This document shows positions 44,232-53,127 of a DNA stretch of 64,000 bases, one piece after another (positions within the stretch are counted from its first letter, which is position 1; every line of letters begins with the position of its first letter). The notes under the pieces were generated by a model. The model was not told the origin of the DNA. It did not search any database and saw only the letters and a program-made list of their open reading frames with translations. This stretch comes from Cohnella rhizoplanae (lineage in GTDB: Bacteria; Bacillota; Bacilli; Paenibacillales; Paenibacillaceae). The stretch covers positions 62,001 to 126,000 of the forward strand of contig NZ_CAOJCN010000011.1 of assembly GCF_948329515.1 (NCBI RefSeq), written 5' to 3'. The translations under genes were made by a program, and so were the position numbers.

Positions 44232-44851
44232 TGGCGCATGTCGCGACCAGCCAATCTTCGCACGATCACGGTCACGGCCATGACGGCCACCACGACCTTG
44301 AAGCGCTGCGGATGATGGGCTTCTGGATATTTATCATTACCGACTGCATTATCTTCGGCACGCTGTTCGCCACGTACGCCGTCCTCGTAAACAATACGGC
44401 GGGCGGCCCATCGGGCGCCGACCTGTTCGAGATGCCCGGCGTCATCGCCGAGACGTTTATCCTGCTGACCAGCTCCTTCACGAGCGGCCTCGCCGTTCTG
44501 TCCATGAACCGGGGCGACAAGAAGGGTCTGATCGGCTGGCTGATCGTCACCGCGCTGCTGGGCGCATCCTTTATTACGCTCGAAGTCACCGAGTTCCTGA
44601 AGATGATCGACGAGGGCGCCAAGATCTCGACCAGCGCGTTCCTGTCCGCCTTCTACACGCTCGTCGGCACCCACGGACTCCACGTCTCCATCGGTTTGAT
44701 CTGGATGGTCGCGCTCATGCTTCAGGTCGCGAAGCGCGGCATCACGCCGGTGACCAAGCGCAAGATCAGCAACATCAGCCTTTACTGGCACTTTCTCGAC
44801 GTCGTGTGGATCTTTGTCTTTACGATCGTGTACATGATGGGGGTGAGGTAA
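44231..44851 (+). CDS. qoxC: Quinol oxidase subunit III (QoxC)
   Basis: 206 residues, five helices as in CyoC/QoxC. Family stretches: LRMMGFWIFIITDCIIFGTLFATYAVL, ETFILLTSSFTSGLA, and FYTLVGTHGLHVSIGLIWM, ending in YWHFLDVVWIFVFTIVYMMGV. It begins with a His-rich N-terminus (HDHGHGHDGHHD) that may also bind metal. The stop is immediately followed by the qoxD start. Confidence 0.96.
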   Translation: MAHVATSQSSHDHGHGHDGHHDLEALRMMGFWIFIITDCIIFGTLFATYAVLVNNTAGGPSGADLFEMPGVIAETFILLTSSFTSGLAVLSMNRGDKKGLIGWLIVTALLGASFITLEVTEFLKMIDEGAKISTSAFLSAFYTLVGTHGLHVSIGLIWMVALMLQVAKRGITPVTKRKISNISLYWHFLDVVWIFVFTIVYMMGVR

Positions 44852-45193
44852 ATGGCGCAGCATCATGACACGCACGCCCCGCACGGCGGCGACGCGCACG
44901 AGTCCCATGGTTCGATGAAGTCCTACGTGCTCGGGTTCGTCCTCTCGCTCGTCCTGACGGCGATCCCGCTGATCCTCGTGCTGAACGATATCGTGACCGG
45001 CAACGCCGCCGACGTCGTCCTGCTCGTGACGGCCGTCCTGCAGTTCGTCGTCCAGCTGTTCTTCTTCATGCACCTCAAGGAAGAGAAGAAGCCGCGCTAC
45101 AACCTGATGGTGCTCCTGCTCGGACTCGTCATCGTCCTGACGATCGTCGCCGGCTCCATCTGGATCATGAAGTACAACATGGTATCGCATTGA
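44852..45193 (+). CDS. qoxD: Quinol oxidase subunit IV (QoxD)
   Basis: 113 residues, three helices, COX4/CyoD family: SYVLGFVLSLVLTAIPLILV, AVLQFVVQLFFFMHLKEE and a third helix before the C-terminus. It aids assembly of subunit I. A His-rich N-terminus (HHDTHAPHGGDAHESH) again precedes the first helix. It is the last gene of the operon, with a strong terminator 7 bp on. Confidence 0.95.
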   Translation: MAQHHDTHAPHGGDAHESHGSMKSYVLGFVLSLVLTAIPLILVLNDIVTGNAADVVLLVTAVLQFVVQLFFFMHLKEEKKPRYNLMVLLLGLVIVLTIVAGSIWIMKYNMVSH

Positions 45194-45199
45194 CGCATT

Positions 45200-45250
45200 A
45201 AAAAGGTGACCTTTGGAGCGGGCTGTCCGCTTCGGAGGTCACCTTTTTTT
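45200..45250. terminator. Bidirectional terminator (qoxD / CDF exporter)
   Basis: AAAAAGGTGACCT (45200-45212) pairs with AGGTCACCTTTTT (45236-45248), with T-runs on both strands. Confidence 0.88.
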
Positions 45251-45301
45251 GTTTGCCGGCGGGTTGGCGAGCGACAGGGCCGGGTTGGCCGGCCGAGTTC
45301 G

Positions 45302-46195
45302 CTACTCGCCCTCGTTCCACGGATTCATATGCACGAGCACCTCGACGACGTCGGGGTCGCTGTCCATGATGCGGCGCTTGAGCGCGCGGCCGATATCGTG
45401 CCCTTGCTGGATCGTATAGTGGCTCGGGATGCCGACGCGCACGTCGACGATGATGTAGTGTCCGTGCTCGCGGGCGCGGACGCGGTCGATGCGCTTGATC
45501 TCGTTCTCGCCCGCGATCACCTTCTCGTACTGCGCGAGCTTGCCTGGGGCGACATTGCGCTCCATCAAGATGTCGATCGCGTCGGTGCCCATCTCGTAGG
45601 CGAGTTTAAGCACGAGCAGCGACACGATGATGCCTGCGACGGGATCGCCGTATGCGGCCCAGGGCCAGTCGAGGCGCTCGCCGATATAGGCGAGCCCGAT
45701 GCCGATGACCGCGGCCAACGAGGCGTATACGTCGGCGAGGTGATCGTAAGCGGTGGCGAGCACGCTCTTGCTGTTCACGGCGCGTCCGACCCGGATCGTG
45801 TAGACGTACAGCGCCTGCTTCCAGACGAGCGACACGACGGCGGCGGCCAGCGGCAGCAGGCTCTCGCTCTCCGGCGGTTCGCGGAGCGTCTGCACGGCAT
45901 GGTAACCGATCCAGAGCGCGGCGATCGCCAGGATAATGGCCACGAGCGCGGAGGCGACGACCTCCGCCTTGCCGTGGCCGTACGGGTGATCTTCGTCCGC
46001 CGGCTTCTTGGATACCATGGAGGACGTCAGCGCCGCCACGGTCGCGATGATGTCGCCGGCGTTGTGGATGCCGTCCGCCACGAGCACGGGACTCGCGAAG
46101 AGAAGGCCCACGATGATCTTCATGATCGTGAGCGCGATATTGCTGACCAGGCTGATCCAGATGGACAGCAGCCCTGCATTCCCTTTAGAGGTCAA
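45302..46195 (-). CDS. Cation diffusion facilitator family metal exporter
   Basis: 297 residues. Six helices with the transport-site motifs ADGIHNAGD (helix 2) and AYDHLADV (helix 5), each giving HxxxD, then a C-terminal cytosolic ferredoxin-like domain (about 210-290) ending VLVHMNPWNEGE. CDF proteins export Zn, Mn, Fe or Co in exchange for protons; HxxxD at both sites fits Zn/Co-type or Mn-type clades, not resolved here. The start is TTG 46195, with AAAGGAG 8 bp upstream and no ATG nearby in frame. Confidence 0.93.
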   Translation of the reverse strand: MTSKGNAGLLSIWISLVSNIALTIMKIIVGLLFASPVLVADGIHNAGDIIATVAALTSSMVSKKPADEDHPYGHGKAEVVASALVAIILAIAALWIGYHAVQTLREPPESESLLPLAAAVVSLVWKQALYVYTIRVGRAVNSKSVLATAYDHLADVYASLAAVIGIGLAYIGERLDWPWAAYGDPVAGIIVSLLVLKLAYEMGTDAIDILMERNVAPGKLAQYEKVIAGENEIKRIDRVRAREHGHYIIVDVRVGIPSHYTIQQGHDIGRALKRRIMDSDPDVVEVLVHMNPWNEGE

Positions 46196-46284
46196 CTGGA
46201 TAACTCCTTTTGCCGGGCATTGTTCCGATATTTTAACATAGCGCGGCGGAGGAAACCTAATGCAGGCGAGAGGGGGGAGGGTTG

Positions 46285-46575
46285 CGAATTACCTCGAAAA
46301 ACAAGCTAACTCGCCGTCGACCGGATCTCAGCAGTCCGAATTACCTCGAGAAACACGCTAACTCGCCTTCGATCAACCTCTGAAGCCCGAATTACCTCGA
46401 TATACAAGCTAACTCGCCTTCGATCAACCTTCGCAGCCCGAGATACCTCGAAAAACAAGCTAACTCGGGATCCGTCAGCCCCCTGAAGCCTGAATTACCT
46501 CGAGAACCAAGCTAACTCGCCTTGGACGAACCTTCGCAGCCCGAGTTACCTCGAAAATCAGGTTAACACGCGCGA
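46285..46575. repeat. Tandem array, family F, locus 1 (6 units, 51-53-bp period)
   Basis: GA(A/G)TTACCTCGA (one copy GAGATACCTCGA) begins at about 46285, 46338, 46389, 46440, 46492 and 46543, each followed by AAACAAGCTAACTCG-like sequence. The start and end of each core are complementary (AGTTA/TAACT). Array F2 at 62.1-62.5 kb carries the same words. It fills part of the 670-bp divergent gap between the CDF gene and the cpATP-grasp operon; 46576-46720 is AT-rich and shows no gene. Confidence 0.9.
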
Positions 46576-46720
46576 TCATTCATACACCCTTTGTTCGGCT
46601 ATTGGCCCCTCCAGCTGTCCGCTGACCCCATGATTTTGTAGAAAAGCCCTCAATTATAACGTATAACGGAATGTATACGTCATATTATACGTGAATTTTG
46701 TTTATTTTATGTAAACATTA

Positions 46721-46749
46721 TTGACATAAAAGAAGCGGAGGAATAGAAT
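46721..46749 (+). promoter_or_regulatory. Strong SigA promoter of the cpATP-grasp operon
   Basis: TTGACA (46721-46726) and TAGAAT (46744-46749) with the ideal 17-bp spacer, in an AT-rich context. The implied leader is about 110 nt before ATG 46868; no riboswitch was recognised in it. Confidence 0.8.
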
Positions 46750-46867
46750 TCATTTAACAACGGTTGCCGACCCGGACAGAGGATGTCTATCGCCCCCGCC
46801 CGGATTCCCGCCCGAAGGGAGGAAAGGCTCTTCTCCTCCGCGAACCCGCGCGGAGAGGGCCGCACGC

Positions 46868-48322
46868 ATGGAATTATGGAACGCGATCACCTCGCTGTCG
46901 CCTCCCGCTTCCAAGTTTTACGACGAGATGTTCGAGGGGACGCAGGTCAGGGCGCATTATGAAAAAGTCCAGGCGATCCTCTCCCGCCTCAGCCTCGACG
47001 AACGAGCGGCCAGACAGCGTCAGATGAACCAGCGGCTCATGGAAGAGGGAATCACCTTTACCTTGTCGCAGCCCGGTCAGACGGAGGCGCTCGAGCGCAC
47101 GATTCCGTTCGATCTCGTGCCCCGCATCATTCCCGGCGCCGAGTGGGATACGATCGAGCGCGGCGTCTCGCAGCGCGTGCGCGCCCTGAACGCTTTTCTC
47201 CAGGACGTGTACCACGAGCAGCACATCTTCCAGGACGGGCTGATTCCCCGCCGCATGGTGCTCGGCAACCGCTACTTCAGAGGCGAGATGATGCGGCTCT
47301 CCGTGCCCGGCGGCACCTACGTGACGGCATCCGGCATCGACCTCATCCGCGACGAGAAGGGCGACTACTTCGTGCTGGAGGACAATCTTCGCTCGCCCTC
47401 GGGCTTCTCCTACATTTTTAAGAGCCGCTCGATCATGACCCACGACTTCCCGGAAATGTACTTTTCGCACGCCATTCGAGGCATCGACCGCACGCTGGAC
47501 GCCTTCCGTTCCTCCTTGCGGGCCATGGCGCAGACCGACAAGAGCGATCCGCTGATCGCGCTGCTCACGCCCGGCAGCTTTAACTCGGCTTACTTCGAGC
47601 ATGCGTTTCTCGCGCAGCAGATGGGCATCGAGCTCGTGGAGGGACGCGACCTCGTCTGCGAGGATCATAAGATCTATATGCGCGGTTCCCGCGGCAAACG
47701 CAGGATCGACGTCCTGTACAGGAGGATCGACGACGATTACCTGGACCCGCTCGCGTTCAGGCCGGATTCGATGCTGGGCGTGGCAGGGCTCATGAACGCT
47801 TACCGCTTCGGCAACATCGCGATCGCGAACGCGCCGGGCACGGGCGTCGCCGACGACAAGGCGATCTACACCTTCGTCCCGGACATGATCCGCTATTACT
47901 TGAATGAGACGCCGATCCTCTCCAACGTGCCCACCTATCTGATGAGCCGCCCCGAGGAACGGGAATACGTGCTGCAGCGGCTGGATGAGATGGTCGTCAA
48001 GGAAACGTCGCTCTCCGGCGGATACGGCATGCTGATCGGTCCGTCGTCGACCGAGGGGGAGCGCGCGGCCTTCGCGCAGAAGATTATCGCAGACCCCGAC
48101 AACTATATCGCGCAGCCGACGATTAAGCTGTCTACGGCGCCCGTATGCCAGGATGGCCGGCTCGTCTCTCGGCATATCGATCTCCGCGTGTTCGCGCTCA
48201 TGAACGGCAAGGACGTACACGTGCTGCCCGGCGGGTTGACGCGCGTCGCCATGAAGGAAGGCTCGCTGGTCGTCAATTCGTCCCAAGGCGGCGGCTGCAA
48301 GGATACATGGGTATTAGCTTGA
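46868..48322 (+). CDS. Circularly permuted ATP-grasp type 2 protein (DUF404/DUF407)
   Basis: 484 residues, usual length. Seen: KFYDEMFEGTQVRAHYEKV near the start, ERTIPFDLVPRII, YFVLEDNLRSPSGFSYIFKSR, the glycine loop SLSGGYGMLIGP and the acidic late strand RHIDLRVFALMNGKDVHVLPGGLTRVA. Proteins of this family are predicted amidoligases that form peptide or isopeptide bonds using ATP (established prediction from comparative genomics). It begins a three-gene operon with alpha-E and transglutaminase genes. GGAGAGG is 10 bp upstream. No substrate is known. Confidence 0.92.
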   Translation: MELWNAITSLSPPASKFYDEMFEGTQVRAHYEKVQAILSRLSLDERAARQRQMNQRLMEEGITFTLSQPGQTEALERTIPFDLVPRIIPGAEWDTIERGVSQRVRALNAFLQDVYHEQHIFQDGLIPRRMVLGNRYFRGEMMRLSVPGGTYVTASGIDLIRDEKGDYFVLEDNLRSPSGFSYIFKSRSIMTHDFPEMYFSHAIRGIDRTLDAFRSSLRAMAQTDKSDPLIALLTPGSFNSAYFEHAFLAQQMGIELVEGRDLVCEDHKIYMRGSRGKRRIDVLYRRIDDDYLDPLAFRPDSMLGVAGLMNAYRFGNIAIANAPGTGVADDKAIYTFVPDMIRYYLNETPILSNVPTYLMSRPEEREYVLQRLDEMVVKETSLSGGYGMLIGPSSTEGERAAFAQKIIADPDNYIAQPTIKLSTAPVCQDGRLVSRHIDLRVFALMNGKDVHVLPGGLTRVAMKEGSLVVNSSQGGGCKDTWVLA

Positions 48323-48343
48323 TCCTGACGAGGAGGGTAACCT

Positions 48344-49297
48344 ATGCTGGACCGCATCGCGGAGTCGTTGTTCTGGATCGGACGCTATACGGAGAGGGCG
48401 GAGAATCACGCGCGGCTCATCGACGTGTATTATCATCTGCGGGAGGATGAGAAGGGGCCCGACGAGCAAGTCTGGCGCCGCATCGTCGGCGCGATCGGCG
48501 ACCTGTCCGCCTACGAGGAGAAATATCCCGAATACGACGAGCGGAGCGTCATCCATTTCCTGACGCTGGATGCGACTCAGGCGAACTCGCTGGTCGTATG
48601 CGTCGGCCAGGCGCGCGACAATCTGCGAAAGATCCGGGACCGCCTGCCCTCCGAGCTGTGGAATCTGCTCAACGGCTTCTATCTGTGGCTCAAAAACTGC
48701 GATACCGCGGAAGTATTGGGCGACTCGCCGCACCGGTTCTACCGGCGGATCAAGGAAGGACTGGCGGCATTTCAGGGAACCGCGGTGTCGATCGCGCTGC
48801 GCGACGACGCGTACAGCATGATGGAGAGCGGTCGCTACCTGGAGCGATCCGAGAATATCGTGCGGCTGCTTCAATCGGTGCTGCGATATACGACGGAGAC
48901 GGGCCGTTCCTCGTACGCGTATCTCATGGCCGTGCTTAAGTCCGTCGGCGGATACGAGGCGTACCGTCGGCTGGGCATCGAGGAGTTGAGCACGGAGGAG
49001 GTGGCCGCGTTTCTGCTGGCTCAGGAGACGTTTCCCCGTTCCGTCCATTATGCGCTGGCGTACTTTTCCGATCACGTCAAGGCGCTGCGGGAAGGCACCG
49101 GCCGATCGGGGTCGGGCGTCGAGCGGATCATCCGGACGGCCGACAAGGCGCGGTCCGAGCTCGGCTGGCTGGAGCGTCCGGAGATCAACGCGGAGTCGCT
49201 GGATGCCGTCCTGCGGCAGCTGCTCGCGACGAACAGGCAGCTCGGGGAATCGATGGCGAAGATGTTTTTTTTCCCTGGACGGGAGGTCACGGCATGA
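48344..49297 (+). CDS. Alpha-E domain-containing protein (DUF403)
   Basis: 317 residues, mostly alpha-helical. The family start MLDRIAESLFWIGRYTERAENHARLIDVYYHL is present, as is SIALRDDAYSMMESGRYLERSENIVRLLQSV near residue 150, a second copy of the same E-rich helical pattern. It always accompanies cpATP-grasp proteins and may act as their partner. GAGGAGG is upstream of ATG 48344, and its last 4 bases overlap the transglutaminase start. Confidence 0.93.
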   Translation: MLDRIAESLFWIGRYTERAENHARLIDVYYHLREDEKGPDEQVWRRIVGAIGDLSAYEEKYPEYDERSVIHFLTLDATQANSLVVCVGQARDNLRKIRDRLPSELWNLLNGFYLWLKNCDTAEVLGDSPHRFYRRIKEGLAAFQGTAVSIALRDDAYSMMESGRYLERSENIVRLLQSVLRYTTETGRSSYAYLMAVLKSVGGYEAYRRLGIEELSTEEVAAFLLAQETFPRSVHYALAYFSDHVKALREGTGRSGSGVERIIRTADKARSELGWLERPEINAESLDAVLRQLLATNRQLGESMAKMFFFPGREVTA

Positions 49298-50160
49298 AGC
49301 TGGAAATTACGCACGTCACGACCTACCGGTACGCGGCGCCGGTGACGGACAGTGTCAATGAGTTGCGGCTCGCGCCGCGGACCGACGAGCGTCAGGCCTG
49401 CTACCAGCATCGTCTCGTCATCGAGCCCAACGTCTCCTTGATGTCCTACGAGGATTACTTCGGCAACCGGGTCCATGCCTTCACGGCGAACCATCCTCAC
49501 CGCGAGTTGATCATCAAGTCGCAGTCCACGGTCGTAACCCGCGATTCCGAGATGAAGCGCAAGCCCGAGACCGAACCTTCCGAATCGTGGGCACGTCTGC
49601 GCAGCGACGCGTTCCGGGACGCCAACGCGGAATACCTGCTGCCTACGCCGTTCGCGACGTTTCATCCAGTCGTCGCGCGGTATGCGGAGGCGGCCGTCTG
49701 CGGCGCCGGGGAGACGGGCGTGTTCGACTTCGTTCAATGCGCTTCGGGGCGCGTCTTCGGCGACTTCGAATACAACCCGCTGTCAACGGCGGTCCACACG
49801 ACGGCCGACGAGATGATCGGCATCGGCTCGGGCGTCTGCCAGGACTTTGCCCATCTGCTGCTCGCGATCTGCAGGATGCGCGGCATACCCGCGCGATACG
49901 TGAGCGGCTACCACTTCGTCGGCGACCTGCAGGGGCGCAACGCGGACTTCGAACAGGCCTCGCATGCCTGGGTGGAGGTGTACGTGCCGGGTATGGGCTG
50001 GGTGGGATTCGATCCGACCAACAACGGGCTCGTGGACTGGCGCTATGTGAAGCTGGCGCATGGACGCGACTACCTGGACATCGTGCCGGTCAAGGGCGTG
50101 TACCGGGGAACGGGGCAGCAGACGCTGACCGTAAACGTGGACGTGCAGCTGGCGGGGTAA
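49294..50160 (+). CDS. Bacterial transglutaminase-like cysteine protease family protein
   Basis: 288 residues. N-terminal beta domain (THVTTYRYAAPVTDSVNELRLAPR), then the papain-like transglutaminase core with catalytic Cys in GSGVCQDFAHLLLAICR, His in ASHAWVEVYVPGMGW and Asp in GFDPTNN. There is no signal peptide, so it acts in the cytosol. Together with the two upstream genes it may make and cut a peptide-like compound (inference from the conserved trio). The gene ends in a gap with repeat array E2. Confidence 0.92.
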   Translation: MKLEITHVTTYRYAAPVTDSVNELRLAPRTDERQACYQHRLVIEPNVSLMSYEDYFGNRVHAFTANHPHRELIIKSQSTVVTRDSEMKRKPETEPSESWARLRSDAFRDANAEYLLPTPFATFHPVVARYAEAAVCGAGETGVFDFVQCASGRVFGDFEYNPLSTAVHTTADEMIGIGSGVCQDFAHLLLAICRMRGIPARYVSGYHFVGDLQGRNADFEQASHAWVEVYVPGMGWVGFDPTNNGLVDWRYVKLAHGRDYLDIVPVKGVYRGTGQQTLTVNVDVQLAG

Positions 50161-50395
50161 GGCGCGTGCGGCGGTCGGTTATCGGGGTGCCGGAAGGTCC
50201 GGGGGCGGATGTTCGGAAAGTCGGGTCGGGTGACGGATGTACGGAATGTTGTTAGACGGGATATTCGCAAAGACGAGTGACGGGCTGCTCGAAAATTCGT
50301 TGGACTGGATGTTCGCAAAGACGTCGGAGGAGCGAGGTTGTCCGAGAAGTCGCGGGAACGCGGCCGCGGGCAGCCTTGTTTGTGTTGCAAGGGGC

Positions 50396-50735
50396 GGATC
50401 GCCTCCTGTAGTGAAGGCGATGGCGCCGGGAGCGGGCCGCAGAGGCGGATCGCCTCTCGTAGTGAAGGCGATGGAGCCGGGAGCGGGCCGTAGAGGCGGA
50501 TCGCCTCTCGTAGTGAAGGCGATGGGCCTGGGAGCGGGCAGCAGAGGCGGATCGCCTCTCGTAGTGAAGGCGATGGGCCTGGGAGCGGGCCGCAGAGGCG
50601 GATCGCCTCTCGTAGTGAAGGCGATGGAGCCGGGAGCGGGCCGCAAAGGCGGATCGCCTCTCGTAGTGAAGGCGATGGAGCTGGGAGCGGGCCGCAGAGG
50701 CGGATCGCCTCTCGTAGTGAAGGCGATGGGCCTGG
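50396..50735. repeat. Tandem palindromic array, family E, locus 2 (7 units of exactly 51 bp)
   Basis: GGATCGCCTC(T/C)(C/T)GTAGTGA units begin at 50396, 50447, 50498, 50549, 50600, 50651 and 50702. The core is the reverse complement of array E1, so this family is present at two loci 12 kb apart. Units differ mainly in the linker (GGAGCCGGGAGCGGGCC and variants). The flanking 50161-50395 is not repetitive and shows no supported gene, apart from two partial copies of GGATGTTCGCAAAGACG (50258-50320). Confidence 0.94.
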
Positions 50736-50811
50736 GAGTGTCGCGCGCCGCCAAGGACACATCGCGAAGGCATACAAAAGGCGGCCTGCGCATCGCGCTG
50801 CCGCCCTCTTT

Positions 50812-51453
50812 TTACACGCCGCTCTGCTCCGCGATCTTCCCGAACGCCTTGACGAACTCGGCTGCCGGATAAGCGCCGGACAGGCCGTATTTGTCGTTCA
50901 GGACGAAGAAGGGCACGCCCGAGATGCCCATGGACGTAGCATGGTCCAGATCCGCCTGCACCTCCTCGGCGCCGCGTCCATGGTCCAGCGCCGACTCGAG
51001 CGGGAAGGTCTCGAAGCCCAGGTCGGCCGCGATCTCCAGCAGCACCTCGCGCTTCGCGATATCCCTGCCGTACTCGAAGTACGCCATCATGACGGCATCG
51101 ATCCAAGCCTCGCGCCGGTCCGCGGGCAGGATCGCGGTCAGGCGATGCGCGAGCACCGTATTCGGCATGCGGGTCACCCGGTCGAACCGGAAAGGAACCC
51201 CGACCGCGGCTCCAGCCTCGGTCACGCGCTGCAGCATTTCCTCGATGCGGTGCTCCCCGCCCATCTTGTGGGCCATGGAGGCGCGGAACGGCAGGCCTTC
51301 GGCCGGCACGGAGGGATCGAGTAGAAAAGCATGGTAGCTGACGGTAACTTCTTCGCCGGATTCGGCGGTCCACTGGGCGATCGCGTCCATGACGTTCTTT
51401 TTGCCGATCCTGCACCAGGGGCAGACCATGTCGGAATAAATGCTGATATGCAT
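50812..51453 (-). CDS. DsbA-family oxidoreductase (FrnE-like)
   Basis: 213 residues. Thioredoxin-fold protein with CPWC active site (Cys 11 and 14) at the N-terminus, an all-helical insertion, and the cis-Pro loop ISGVPFFVLNDKYGLSGA. FrnE-like proteins are cytosolic disulfide isomerases or polyketide-related oxidoreductases; no signal peptide is present. SD GGAG is 11 bp before ATG 51453. It converges on the transglutaminase gene across array E2. Confidence 0.9.
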   Translation of the reverse strand: MHISIYSDMVCPWCRIGKKNVMDAIAQWTAESGEEVTVSYHAFLLDPSVPAEGLPFRASMAHKMGGEHRIEEMLQRVTEAGAAVGVPFRFDRVTRMPNTVLAHRLTAILPADRREAWIDAVMMAYFEYGRDIAKREVLLEIAADLGFETFPLESALDHGRGAEEVQADLDHATSMGISGVPFFVLNDKYGLSGAYPAAEFVKAFGKIAEQSGV

Positions 51454-51609
51454 GAGCTTAAGCTCCTTGTCTAAAGTAGGATAATATTCAGCGCGCCGCA
51501 GACGGCTCCGCCACCTTGAGTATGCCAGAACTGACGGCCCCGATCAACGTGCGGCCCGCCGTCATCCATGGTAACATGTCTTAAGACAAGCGAGAGGGAG
51601 TGGGGCCGG

Positions 51610-52440
51610 ATGGGATGGACCAAGGCGTCCGCGGTAGAACTGCTGAACGGAGAGCGCATGCCGCGACTTGGACTGGGCGTATGGCGGGCAAAGTCGGGCG
51701 CGGAGACGGAAAATGCGGTCGGGGCGGCGCTCGCGGCGGGCTATCGGGCGATCGATACCGCCTCCCTCTACGGCAACGAGGCGGACGTGGGCCGCGCGAT
51801 CCGAGCATCCGGTATCGCCCGGGACAAGCTGTTCGTCACCTCGAAGGTGTGGAACGACGAGCAGGGCTACGACGAGACGCTGCGCGCCTTCGCCAGGAGC
51901 AAGGAACGGCTCGGCATCGGCCCGGTCGACTTGTATCTGGTGCACTGGCCCGTGCCCGGCAAGTACAAGGATACCTATCGGGCGTTGGAACGCCTGTACG
52001 AAGACGGAGAAGTGCGCGCCATCGGCGTCAGCAACTTCAAGATCCATCATCTCGAGGACCTGATGGGCGTCTGCCGGATCAAGCCGATGGTCAATCAGGT
52101 GGAGCTGCACCCGTTGCTGACGCAGAAGCCGCTGCTGGAATTCCTGCGGCGCGAGGGCATTCAGCCCGAGGCGTGGCGTCCGCTCATGCAAGGGCGGCTC
52201 GACCATCCGCTGCTGGCCGATCTTGCGGAGGCGTACGGCAAGACGCCGGCGCAGATCGTGATCCGCTGGCACCTGCAGCAGGATATTGTCGTCATTCCCA
52301 AGTCCGTGCAGGCCGGCCGGATCCGGGAGAACGCGGACGTGTTCGACTTTGCGCTGTCTCCGGCGGACATGGCGCGGATCGACGGCCTGAACGAGGACCG
52401 CCGGTTCGGGATGGATCCGGATCTTGTCCAAGGGAGTTGA
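51610..52440 (+). CDS. Aldo/keto reductase (DkgA/YvgN-like)
   Basis: 276 residues from ATG 51610 (GGGAG upstream); the open frame extends to 51568 without support. Catalytic tetrad: AIDTASLYGNE (Asp, Tyr), FVTSKVW (Lys), YLVHWPVPG (His), with NADPH-binding IPKSVQAGRIRENADVFDF. Short AKR5-type reductases reduce aldehydes such as methylglyoxal or 2,5-diketogluconate. An Rrf2-controlled transcription unit follows. Confidence 0.92.
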   Translation: MGWTKASAVELLNGERMPRLGLGVWRAKSGAETENAVGAALAAGYRAIDTASLYGNEADVGRAIRASGIARDKLFVTSKVWNDEQGYDETLRAFARSKERLGIGPVDLYLVHWPVPGKYKDTYRALERLYEDGEVRAIGVSNFKIHHLEDLMGVCRIKPMVNQVELHPLLTQKPLLEFLRREGIQPEAWRPLMQGRLDHPLLADLAEAYGKTPAQIVIRWHLQQDIVVIPKSVQAGRIRENADVFDFALSPADMARIDGLNEDRRFGMDPDLVQGS

Positions 52441-52494
52441 GCGGAATACCCTCGGCGCCCCGGCGGCATGCTAAAGCATGGACCCGGCTGCCCC

Positions 52495-52529
52495 TTGACA
52501 GGCTCAACTGTAACTGTTAATATTACAGT
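52495..52529 (+). promoter_or_regulatory. SigA promoter with nested inverted repeats, probable Rrf2 operator
   Basis: TTGACA (52495-52500) and TAATAT (52518-52523) have a 17-bp spacer. Two perfect inverted repeats overlap the -10: CTGTAA-N9-TTACAG (52508-52528) and ACTGT-N7-ACAGT (52513-52529). This position fits autorepression by the Rrf2 protein encoded directly downstream. Confidence 0.7.
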
Positions 52530-52555
52530 AACCCGCCGGGGAAGGGGGCGCCGCA

Positions 52556-52981
52556 TTGAACAGCGAATTTATTATTGCCGTACACAGTCTCGTCCTGCTC
52601 GCGCACAAGCCTGACGGCATGGCCTCCAGCGAAGAGATCGCGGCCAATGTTTGCACGCATCCGGCGCGGGTGCGCAAGGTACTCGGTTTTCTGCGGAAGA
52701 ACGGCTACGTGACGACGCGCGAAGGCTCGGGCGGCGGCTACAGGCTTTGCATCGATCCTTCGGATATGACGCTGGCGGATATCTACCGGACGATGGCGGC
52801 CGGCGCGATCACGCCGAACTGGTGCAGCGGCAATCCGGACATGGACTGCATGGTCGGTTCCAATATGCAGGAAGTCATGAATTCCGTGTTCTGCGGCGCC
52901 GAGAAGCAGCTCGAGAGCTACTTCCAGGGGATCACGATCGGCCAGATGCTGTCCCGGATCAAGGCGTGTCAGAAGACTTAG
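52556..52981 (+). CDS. Rrf2-family transcriptional regulator with six cysteines
   Basis: 141 residues, TTG start at 52556. Winged helix: SSEEIAANVCTHPARVRKVLGFLRKNGYVTTREGSGGGYRLC. Cysteines lie at 33, 65, 90, 98, 113 and 138; C90, C98 and C113 fall where Fe-S-binding Rrf2 proteins (IscR, NsrR) keep their cluster ligands, though the spacing is not canonical. B. subtilis YwnA-like proteins are the closest resemblance. It could sense redox state, iron-sulfur status or nitric oxide. Thioredoxin follows 146 bp downstream. Confidence 0.9.
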   Translation: MNSEFIIAVHSLVLLAHKPDGMASSEEIAANVCTHPARVRKVLGFLRKNGYVTTREGSGGGYRLCIDPSDMTLADIYRTMAAGAITPNWCSGNPDMDCMVGSNMQEVMNSVFCGAEKQLESYFQGITIGQMLSRIKACQKT

Positions 52982-53127
52982 CGCCGGGTAAGGTTCGTTG
53001 TATGCTCCGCGCGCGGTCGGCGGGGACGGTCGCAGGATGGAGCGGGCCGGAGCTTCGCGCTCGGGCGCCGATCATCATAGAAGAACGATAGACAGGATTC
53101 ATACAACCCTTGAAGGAGTGGATTACG

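Noticed and set aside
50396..50735. CRISPR-like array
   Set aside because: The units are contiguous with near-identical linkers rather than unique spacers, and no cas genes are nearby.
50237..50872. Repetitive peptide frames across the 50.4-50.7 kb array on both strands
   Set aside because: All are explained by the 51-bp period. None has a ribosome site and all run into the flanking DsbA-like gene antisense.
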